Assembly: GCA_947497245.1 (NCBI GenBank)
Contig: CANMFO010000003.1
Span: forward strand, 496,001-560,000
Direction: 5' to 3'
From: an uncultured Flavobacteriaceae bacterium
GTDB taxonomy: Bacteria > Bacteroidota > Bacteroidia > Flavobacteriales > Flavobacteriaceae
DNA: 64,000 nt
Below, piece by piece: positions 57,107-64,000 of this stretch. The translations under genes were made by a program, and so were the position numbers. Numbering within the stretch: the stretch's first letter is position 1; the number at the start of each line of letters is the position of its first letter. The notes beneath the pieces are model-generated. The model was not told the origin of the DNA. It did no database searches and worked only from the letters and a program-made list of their open reading frames with translations.

Positions 57107-58636
57107 TTAATGCTTAAAATGACGGGTGCCCGTCATTACCATGGCCACACCATTTTCATTGCAATAGTCGATACTCAACTGGTCTTTAATGGACCCGCCC
57201 GGCTGTATAACGCTCGTAATGCCGCTTTTATGCGAAATTTCCACACAATCCGGAAAGGGAAAAAATGCATCACTGGCCATAACGGCCCCCTCGAGGTCGA
57301 AATGGAACGATTTGGCCTTGTGAATGGCTTGGTTCAAGGCATCCACCCGCGAGGTCTGCCCGGTTCCACTGGCGCACAATTGTTTGTTTTTGGCAAGGAC
57401 TATGGTATTCGATTTGGTGTGTTTGCAAAGTTTGGAGGCGAAGATCAGGTCCTCCAACTCTCTTTTTGAAGGTTCTTTCGAGGTAACATAACGCAGTTCG
57501 GCAACGGTATCGGTCTTGTGGTCCTTGTCCTGGACCAGAAGACCGTTCAGACAGGTCCGTACCACCGTATCCGGGAGGGCGACCTCATTTTGGATCAGGA
57601 TGATCCGGTTTTTCTTTCCCTTTAGAACTTCCAGGGCATCATCGGAATAACTGGGCGCTATGACCACCTCGCAGAACAATTGATGTATCTCATCTGCCGT
57701 GGGCTTGTCGATTTCCACATTGCTGATCAAGATGCCCCCAAAGGCAGAAACGGGGTCTCCGGCCAGGGCATCCACATAGGCGCGGTGTATGGTCTCCCGT
57801 GTGGCCAGCCCACAGGCATTGTTGTGCTTCAGGATGGCAAAGGTGGGGTCGTCCTTTCTGAACTCGTTCATCAAAAGTACAGCGGCATCCACATCCAGCA
57901 AATTGTTATAGGAAAGCTCCTTTCCGTGCAATTTGGTGAACATGGCTTCAAAATCGCCAAAGAAATAGCCTTTTTGATGTGGGTTTTCACCGTAGCGGAG
58001 CGTCCGACCCTTGGACTCACTTATTTTCAGCACGGCCTCTTGGCGGTCTTGGTTGAAGTAATTGAAAATTGCGGTGTCATAGTGGGAGGAAACATTGAAC
58101 GATTTTGCGGCAAAACGCTTGCGGTCCTCCAAAGTGGTATTTCCGTTTCCGGAAGTGATCAACTCCAAAAATTCACCGTAATCCTCCATCGAGGACACGC
58201 AGAGCACATCTTTGTAGTTCTTGGCGGCCGCACGTATCAGGGAAATGCCCCCAATATCGATTTTTTCAATAATGTCCTGCTCCGAAGCAACACTTGCCAC
58301 TGTTTTTTCAAAAGGATAGAGATCCACGATTACAAGGTCCAATTGGGGAATTTCGAATTCTTCCAATTGGGCTACGTCACCCGCGTTGTCCTGACGGTTC
58401 AAAATGCCGCCGAACACCTTGGGGTGCAAAGTTTTTACCCGTCCCCCCAAAATGGAGGGATAACTGGTCACTTCCTCCACGGGAACAACATCGATTCCCA
58501 GATCTCTGATGAATTTTTCGGTACCCCCCGTGGAATAGATGGTAATGCCGAGTTCCTGGAACTTTCGGACAATAGGTTCAAGACCGTCTTTATGGAAAAC
58601 GGAAATTAAGGCTGAGGAAGCTTTTTTGGTACTCAT
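57107..58636 (-). CDS. purH: Bifunctional AICAR formyltransferase / IMP cyclohydrolase
   Basis: 509 aa; ALISVFHKDGLEPIVRKFQELGITIYSTGGT, LGGRVKTLHPKVFGGIL, LRYGENPHQKGYF, KHNNACGLA. Confidence 0.97.
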   Translation of the reverse strand: MSTKKASSALISVFHKDGLEPIVRKFQELGITIYSTGGTEKFIRDLGIDVVPVEEVTSYPSILGGRVKTLHPKVFGGILNRQDNAGDVAQLEEFEIPQLDLVIVDLYPFEKTVASVASEQDIIEKIDIGGISLIRAAAKNYKDVLCVSSMEDYGEFLELITSGNGNTTLEDRKRFAAKSFNVSSHYDTAIFNYFNQDRQEAVLKISESKGRTLRYGENPHQKGYFFGDFEAMFTKLHGKELSYNNLLDVDAAVLLMNEFRKDDPTFAILKHNNACGLATRETIHRAYVDALAGDPVSAFGGILISNVEIDKPTADEIHQLFCEVVIAPSYSDDALEVLKGKKNRIILIQNEVALPDTVVRTCLNGLLVQDKDHKTDTVAELRYVTSKEPSKRELEDLIFASKLCKHTKSNTIVLAKNKQLCASGTGQTSRVDALNQAIHKAKSFHFDLEGAVMASDAFFPFPDCVEISHKSGITSVIQPGGSIKDQLSIDYCNENGVAMVMTGTRHFKH

Positions 58637-58728
58637 TTTACGAGCTAAAGATTAACGGTTTAAGCCCGTAAATGTACTTTTTTTACGGCGAAAAAAAAGG
58701 TCAGGTTATCAACAAAAATGATAAAGTT

Positions 58729-59235
58729 TTAAAGAATTTCCGCCACTTTCTGGTTCACGAATTCCAAAAAAAGCTCATCGGCCCCGGTGAACGGATCAGG
58801 GGTATTGCTATCGATATCGATCTGCCCTATATTTTCCCCGTTTACGAACAGGGGAACTACGATTTCGGCCTTTACCGTAATGCTACAGGCAATGTAGTTG
58901 TCTTGTGCCCTAACATCGGGGACCACAAAATTTTTGCCGGAGACCGCCACTTGTCCGCAGATGCCCTTTCCAAACGGGATGATGGTGTGGTCGGTGGGCG
59001 CTCCCGCATAGGGCCCCAGTTTCAGTTCCTCCCGCTCGCCGTTCCTAAAGTAGAAACCTACCCAGTCGTAATAGGGGATGTCCGCCTTGAGAAGTTTGCA
59101 AATATCCTGAAGACGGCTTTCTACGGAGGCTTCTTGGTCGATTATGGAAATTATCCTTGGTTTGAGGGCTTCCAGCATGGGAGGTTTTCTTTTAAGGTAC
59201 AGTTCAAAAGTCGATTTTTCGTAGGGAACTGACAA
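58729..59235 (-). CDS. GAF domain-containing protein (fRMsr-like)
   Basis: 168 aa; YYDWVGFYFRNGEREELKLGPYAG, IPFGKGICGQVAVSGKNFVVPDV, EIVVPLFVNGENIGQIDIDS. Confidence 0.85.
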   Translation of the reverse strand: MSVPYEKSTFELYLKRKPPMLEALKPRIISIIDQEASVESRLQDICKLLKADIPYYDWVGFYFRNGEREELKLGPYAGAPTDHTIIPFGKGICGQVAVSGKNFVVPDVRAQDNYIACSITVKAEIVVPLFVNGENIGQIDIDSNTPDPFTGADELFLEFVNQKVAEIL

Positions 59236-59298
59236 TACGAAAGCACATAAAAATTCGTTAATGTGTTTACAGAAGGATTCGGCAAACCAATGATTTTG

Positions 59299-59306
59299 TA
59301 TTTTTG
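59299..59306 (+). promoter_or_regulatory. Candidate -7 box TATTTTTG for the metal-related cluster
   Basis: TATTTTTG just upstream of the HYC_CC_PP gene. Confidence 0.35.
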
Positions 59307-59311
59307 TGATT

Positions 59312-59722
59312 ATGTACGCTGTTTTTCATAAAATGACCGCGCTTGCCATGGCACTCCTGCTTTTGGCTTCCACGACTTCTTGGAAAGTGGAAAAGCACTA
59401 TTGCATGGGACACTTGGTCGATGTTGCCTTCTTTGCCGAGGCCCTGGGCTGTGGCATGGATTTGACCGGTACGGTCGGGGACGCTTCGGAGGAAATGATG
59501 TCCTGCTGCGATGAAGTGGTCATCGTCATTGATGGTCTGGATGATCTAAAGCTTTCTTTTGATGACATTTCCTTGGATCAGCAACTGTTTTTGGTTGCCT
59601 TTTCCCATGCCTACAGCAATCTTTTTGAAGATTTGGGGGAACATCTGGTTCCCCACGCAAAATATCCGCCCCCTATCTTGGTCCGGGACATCCATGTACT
59701 CGACCAGGTCTTCCTCATATGA
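59312..59722 (+). CDS. HYC_CC_PP-type secreted protein
   Basis: ORF 59306..59722; signal-like N-terminus; motifs EKHYCMGHLVDVAFF, MMSCCDE, C-terminal YPPPILVRDIHVLDQVFLI. Start could also be 59333. Confidence 0.75.
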   Translation: MYAVFHKMTALAMALLLLASTTSWKVEKHYCMGHLVDVAFFAEALGCGMDLTGTVGDASEEMMSCCDEVVIVIDGLDDLKLSFDDISLDQQLFLVAFSHAYSNLFEDLGEHLVPHAKYPPPILVRDIHVLDQVFLI

Positions 59723-59732
59723 TTTTATTTTC

Positions 59733-59752
59733 ATTCCCGCCCGGGCGGGAAT
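59733..59752. repeat. Perfect 20-bp palindrome of ATTCCC-N8-GGGAAT type
   Basis: ATTCCCGCCCGGGCGGGAAT. Confidence 0.8.
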
Positions 59753-59858
59753 CCGTTCATCTTTGGTTCTAAAGTGAACCGGGGATGGTCCGTGTACCCA
59801 AGAGGGTACCCTTTAGATTTCCCGATGTAGGGAAGTGAACATAAAATTAAAATTCATC

Positions 59859-60584
59859 ATGAAACACACTTATACAATTACCGGGATGCAGTGCGAGACC
59901 TGCGCGGGGTCCATCAGGGAACGATTGTCCGAAATCCCACAGGTCTCCCGGGTCGATGTCGACCTGGAGAGTTCAAGGGCGGAAATTTCCATGCAGGAGC
60001 ATGTCCCCCTACCTATTTTACAAACGGCCTTGCCCAATAAATATACCATTGCCGAAATGAGTGGCCAAAACAACGGCTCCGTACAGGGCGAAGCAACGGA
60101 AAAATCCAAACTACGACAATTGGGCCCACTATTTCTGATATTCTTCTATCTCTTGGCCGCTTGCTTCCTATTGAACTATTCCGATTGGGACAGCAAGGAG
60201 GCCATGCTTGATTTTATGGGGCTCTTCTATATCGTGTTCAGTTTTTTTAAGCTGCTCGACTTAAAGGGTTTTCCCGATAGTTTTCGGATGTACGATCCCT
60301 TGGCAAAGGCCATACCGGCCTACGGATGGGCATATCCGTTCTTGGAGGTGGTACTGGGGCTGCTGTTGTTGATGCGCTTTCAGGTTGCTGTTGCACTTGT
60401 TGCCACGGTCGTGATCTTGGGGATCACCACTTTCGGAGTGACCAAGACCCTACTGGATAAGAAGAGCATCCGCTGCGCCTGTTTGGGAACGGCCCTTAAA
60501 CTTCCCATGACGGAGGCTACCTTTATTGAAAACGCCATTATGCTCGTCATGGCACTGATCATGTTGGCCCAACATTATTTTTAG
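59859..60584 (+). CDS. HMA (heavy-metal-associated) domain fused to MauE/DoxX-like membrane domain
   Basis: Likely start MKHTYTITGMQCETCAGSIRERL (GMxCxxC); four or so TM segments; KKSIRCACLGTALKLPMTEATFIENAIMLVMALIML typical of MauE-like proteins. Confidence 0.85.
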   Translation: MKHTYTITGMQCETCAGSIRERLSEIPQVSRVDVDLESSRAEISMQEHVPLPILQTALPNKYTIAEMSGQNNGSVQGEATEKSKLRQLGPLFLIFFYLLAACFLLNYSDWDSKEAMLDFMGLFYIVFSFFKLLDLKGFPDSFRMYDPLAKAIPAYGWAYPFLEVVLGLLLLMRFQVAVALVATVVILGITTFGVTKTLLDKKSIRCACLGTALKLPMTEATFIENAIMLVMALIMLAQHYF

Positions 60585-60595
60585 AAAAGGAAAGG

Positions 60596-62836
60596 ATGAA
60601 AAAGTATACAATAATTGCCCAAATGGTACTATTGCCACTACTTTCCTTTTCACAGGAAAAGGTGGAGGGGATGGTCATGGAGGCGAATAGCACAAACAAA
60701 CATATTGGCCTGGCCGGCGCGAACGTGTATTGGATGGATTCCCAAATCGGGACCGTGACGAACGAAGAAGGATTGTTCAGCATTCCCTATTCGACGGAAT
60801 ACGATAAACTGATCATTAGTTTTGTGGGATTTCAGTCGGACACTTTGGAGGTCAACGGCCCCAAAATGCTGCACCACAGCCTGAAACCTTCCAATGAACT
60901 GGATGAAGTGGTCGTGGAGAAAAGACGGGACGCCGTCCAAAAGGCCTATTTCAGCTCGCGGAACGTCATTACGGTGAACAGCGCGGAACTTTTAAAGGCG
61001 GCCTGTTGCAATCTCTCGGAAAGTTTTGAGACCAACCCTGCCATCGATGTCAATTTTTCGGATGCCCTTACCGGTACCAAGCAAATTCAAATGTTGGGCC
61101 TTACCAGCCCGTATTTGCTCATCACCCAGGAAAATATCCCCATGGTACGCGGGGCTTCCCAAGCTTATGGATTGACCTTTACCCCCGGTACTTGGGTGGA
61201 GAGTATCCAAATCACCAAGGGAGCCGGGAGCGTGGTCAACGGATATGAGAGCATTTCCGGACAGATCAATACCGAACTGGTAAAGCCCTTGACCGATAAG
61301 ACGCTCTTTGTCAACGGATATGCCAATAGAAATGGTCGGTTGGAACTGAACACCCATTTCAACCGAAAGCTGACGGACAAACTTAGTACGGGACTTTACA
61401 TCCACGGAAACCGCAGGGACGCCAAGGAGGAAAGGAACGATGACGGTTTTTTGGATGCCCCTTTGGCGAATCAAATCAATATTATGAACCGTTGGCAGTA
61501 CCAAAACCCTGAATCGGGATGGGTAAGCTTTGTCAATGTGCGTTTTCTGAACGATGAAAAACAGGTGGGCCAAAGCAATTTTGATCCCACCCTTGATAGG
61601 TTGACCACCAATAGCTGGGGAAGCGAGATAGCCACCCGTAGGTTCGATTCCTCTGTCAAACTGGGGTATGTGTTTCCGGAAATGCCCTTTCAGAGCTTTG
61701 GATTTCAAGCGTCGTACAGCAATCACAAACAGGATTCCTACTACGGATTTAACCGATATGACATAGACCACCAAAGTGTGTATTCCAATCTTATTTTCAA
61801 TTCGATCATCGGAAATACCCAAAACAAGTTCAAAACGGGTATAACCCTGGCGCATGATGGCTATAAAGAAGGGGTCAATGCGATGGATTATGGGAGGACC
61901 GACAATTCTTTGGGGGCTTTTTTTGAGTATAGCTACGACGATTTGGAAAAAGTGAGCCTCACGGCCGGCCTGCGGGTGGACACGCACAATCGCTTGGGCA
62001 CTTTTATGACCCCAAGATTGCACATACGTTATTCCCCTTGGGAAAGAACGAGCCTTAGGGGCTCTTTGGGCCGGGGAAGGCGCGCGGCCAACATTTTTGC
62101 CGAGAACCAACAACTTTTCGGATCTTCCAGGGAAATTCTTTTGTCCGATGCGGGCGGACCGATATATGGCCTGGAACCAGAGGATGCCTGGAACTATGGG
62201 CTCAGCTTTTTGCAGGGATTCACACTTTTTGAAAGGCCGGGAAATGTAACGGTGGATTTTTATAGGACCGATTTTAAGAACCAGATCGTAGTGGATTGGG
62301 AGACCCCCGGGGCAGTGGCCTTCTACAATTTGGACGGACAAAGCTTTGCCAACAGCTTCCAATTGGAGGTGAACCATGAGATTCTGCAAAATTTGGAGCT
62401 TCGAACGGCCTATAAATTTTACGATGTCCGCACCGATTTCAAAAAGGGCCGGTTGCAAAAGCCATTGCAGGCAAAGCATCGCTTCTTTGCCAACTTGGGA
62501 TACGAAACAAAGATTCGGGAGAATGGCGGTCAATGGCGTTTCGATTATACCCTACATACCTTAGGGCGGCAACGCCTGCCCGATACCTCGACCAATCCGG
62601 AGGCATTTCAATTGCCCCGGAACTCCCCTTCCTATAGTCTGATGAACGCCCAGGTGACCAAGGTTTTCTCCAAGGCTGTTGAAGTATACGTGGGTGGGGA
62701 AAATTTGACTAATTTTACACAAAACAGCCCCGTTTTGGCATCGGAAGACCCCTTTGGTCCGTATTTTGATACCAGTATCGTATACGCCCCGATCATGGGC
62801 AGGATGTTTTATGGCGGATTTAGATATAAAATGTAA
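60596..62836 (+). CDS. TonB-dependent receptor with N-terminal carboxypeptidase-regulatory-like domain
   Basis: 746 aa; VEGMVMEANSTNKHIGLAGANVYW, plug ESFETNPAIDVNFSDALTGTKQIQMLGLTSPYLLITQENIP, KGAGSVVNGYESISGQINTELVKP, C-terminal FYGGFRYKM. Confidence 0.93.
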   Translation: MKKYTIIAQMVLLPLLSFSQEKVEGMVMEANSTNKHIGLAGANVYWMDSQIGTVTNEEGLFSIPYSTEYDKLIISFVGFQSDTLEVNGPKMLHHSLKPSNELDEVVVEKRRDAVQKAYFSSRNVITVNSAELLKAACCNLSESFETNPAIDVNFSDALTGTKQIQMLGLTSPYLLITQENIPMVRGASQAYGLTFTPGTWVESIQITKGAGSVVNGYESISGQINTELVKPLTDKTLFVNGYANRNGRLELNTHFNRKLTDKLSTGLYIHGNRRDAKEERNDDGFLDAPLANQINIMNRWQYQNPESGWVSFVNVRFLNDEKQVGQSNFDPTLDRLTTNSWGSEIATRRFDSSVKLGYVFPEMPFQSFGFQASYSNHKQDSYYGFNRYDIDHQSVYSNLIFNSIIGNTQNKFKTGITLAHDGYKEGVNAMDYGRTDNSLGAFFEYSYDDLEKVSLTAGLRVDTHNRLGTFMTPRLHIRYSPWERTSLRGSLGRGRRAANIFAENQQLFGSSREILLSDAGGPIYGLEPEDAWNYGLSFLQGFTLFERPGNVTVDFYRTDFKNQIVVDWETPGAVAFYNLDGQSFANSFQLEVNHEILQNLELRTAYKFYDVRTDFKKGRLQKPLQAKHRFFANLGYETKIRENGGQWRFDYTLHTLGRQRLPDTSTNPEAFQLPRNSPSYSLMNAQVTKVFSKAVEVYVGGENLTNFTQNSPVLASEDPFGPYFDTSIVYAPIMGRMFYGGFRYKM

Positions 62837-62850
62837 ACCACTAAAATAAG

Positions 62851-63210
62851 ATGATGAAAAGAACAATGTTGGCACTGACCCTTTTATTGTGTTCCACGGT
62901 GATTTTTGCCCAGGAAAAGAATAAGAAAATGAATTTTGAGGTAGATGGCAAATGCGAAATGTGCAAGAAGCGCATAGAAAAAGCGGCCTTGGGCGTACCC
63001 GGGGTGAAATATGCCCTATGGGACATTCCCACGCACCAGCTGTCGCTGATCGTTGATGAAAGAAAAACAGATCCCATGAAGATAAAGACGGCTTTAGTGA
63101 CCGTGGGACACGATACCAAGGAACTGAAAGCCTCCGATGAGGCATATGCCAGTGTGCACCCCTGTTGTAAGTATCGGGAAGACGATACCGACGATAGCGA
63201 AAAGCACTAG
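62851..63210 (+). CDS. Secreted heavy-metal-associated domain protein
   Basis: 119 aa; signal peptide (VIFAQE); FEVDGKCEMCKKRIEKAALGVPGVKYALWD; tail HPCCKYREDDTDDSEKH. Confidence 0.85.
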   Translation: MMKRTMLALTLLLCSTVIFAQEKNKKMNFEVDGKCEMCKKRIEKAALGVPGVKYALWDIPTHQLSLIVDERKTDPMKIKTALVTVGHDTKELKASDEAYASVHPCCKYREDDTDDSEKH

Positions 63211-63230
63211 GGCAGGTCCCAAGAGTTTTA

Positions 63231-63263
63231 AACCCGCTTCCATGTTTGGATGCGGGTTTTTTT
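63231..63263 (+). terminator. Intrinsic terminator after the HMA protein
   Basis: AACCCGC-TTCCATGTTTGGAT-GCGGGTT followed by a seven-T run; nested TCCA/TGGA. Confidence 0.85.
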
Positions 63264-63360
63264 ATGGTGATAGATATACCAAGAGTCTTTAACTTGCGAT
63301 TTCTATTAGCAATAACCCTATATGGTCGATGCGGACCTTTAGGGACAATTCAGATGACCA

Positions 63361-64000
63361 ATGGTAAAAATTAAAACCGCTCTGAAAATTAGGAGGGCCC
63401 ATCGATATCTCGGACTTTTCCTGGGCATTCAGTTCGTGCTGTGGACCGCAAGTGGACTTTACTTCAGTTGGACGGATATCGATGAAATCCATGGAGATCA
63501 ATTTCGGAATACGGAAGCAATGCCAATGTCCTTTCAGGATTTGACCATTCCCCTGTTGGATGGCAAGGCGGGAATTACTTCCCTGGAGTTAAGGGAAATT
63601 GCAGGGGAACCTTATTACTGGATCAACGGATCTCAAATGGTGCATGCCCAAAGCGGGGTGCCCAAAAAGGGAATTACTGAAATGGAAGCCCTGGAGATTG
63701 CGCAAAGGAACGTATTGCCCGGACTGAAGGTGCAGGATGTACAGCGTATAGAAAAAGTTGGAAAGCACCACGAATACAGGGGCAGGTCCTTACCGGTCTA
63801 TGCCATTTCGTATGCATCGCCCGAAAACATCAAGGCCTATGTTTCGGCCACCGATGGTTCCTTCCAGACCCTGAGGCATCGCGACTGGCGGTGGTTCGAT
63901 TTTCTATGGATGACCCATACCATGGACTACCAGGGGAGAGACGATTTCAACACCACGGTCTTGCGCGCGTTTTCCCTTTTGGGACTGCTGACCGTTTTAA
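63361..64000 (+). CDS. PepSY-domain membrane protein, truncated by window end
   Basis: Hand translation from ATG 63361: MVKIKTALKIRRAHRYLGLFLGIQFVLWTASGLYFSWTDIDEIHGDQF...; open to 64000. Confidence 0.85.
   Translation, partial: MVKIKTALKIRRAHRYLGLFLGIQFVLWTASGLYFSWTDIDEIHGDQFRNTEAMPMSFQDLTIPLLDGKAGITSLELREIAGEPYYWINGSQMVHAQSGVPKKGITEMEALEIAQRNVLPGLKVQDVQRIEKVGKHHEYRGRSLPVYAISYASPENIKAYVSATDGSFQTLRHRDWRWFDFLWMTHTMDYQGRDDFNTTVLRAFSLLGLLTVL

Noticed and set aside
57680-58609. 309-aa plus-strand ORF inside purH
   Set aside because: Antisense shadow of purH.
60992-62533. 513-aa minus-strand ORF inside the TonB receptor gene
   Set aside because: Fully antisense to a clear TonB receptor; no recognisable domains. 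A shadow ORF from GC-rich codon usage.

Overview
The window looks like ordinary Flavobacteriaceae (Bacteroidota) chromosome; this assignment is inferred from gene content and TAnnTTTG-type promoter boxes. It is dense with housekeeping genes: mreB-mreC-mreD-mrdA-rodA, purH, lpxB, surE, comEC, msrA/msrB, coaX, an lptC-like gene, a PpiD/SurA-type PPIase, HMG-CoA reductase plus a GHMP kinase, and tRNA-Phe. Accessory blocks are: an ECF42-like sigma factor; an Ior-type molybdenum hydroxylase; an arsenosugar-associated cluster (TIGR04282, TIGR04283, PNP, DUF547, rhodanese) with no ArsM or ArsS in the window; a tight four-gene operon of exported nucleoside hydrolase, DinB, MTR-kinase-like phosphotransferase and lipoprotein ADP-ribosylglycohydrolase; and a metal-handling locus (HYC_CC_PP, HMA-MauE fusion, TonB receptor, secreted HMA protein, PepSY). 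Signals missing from the ORF track include two small membrane-protein genes, a decayed HTH-WYL regulator with an intact WYL half, a perfect intrinsic-terminator structure inside the 5' end of lptC, a terminator/antiterminator-like pair 5' of tRNA-Phe, a terminator overlapping the sigma factor stop codon, and an ATTCCC-N8-GGGAAT palindrome. I found no CRISPR array, transposase, phage module or recognised defence system. All family calls are from reading sequence motifs; no searches were run.
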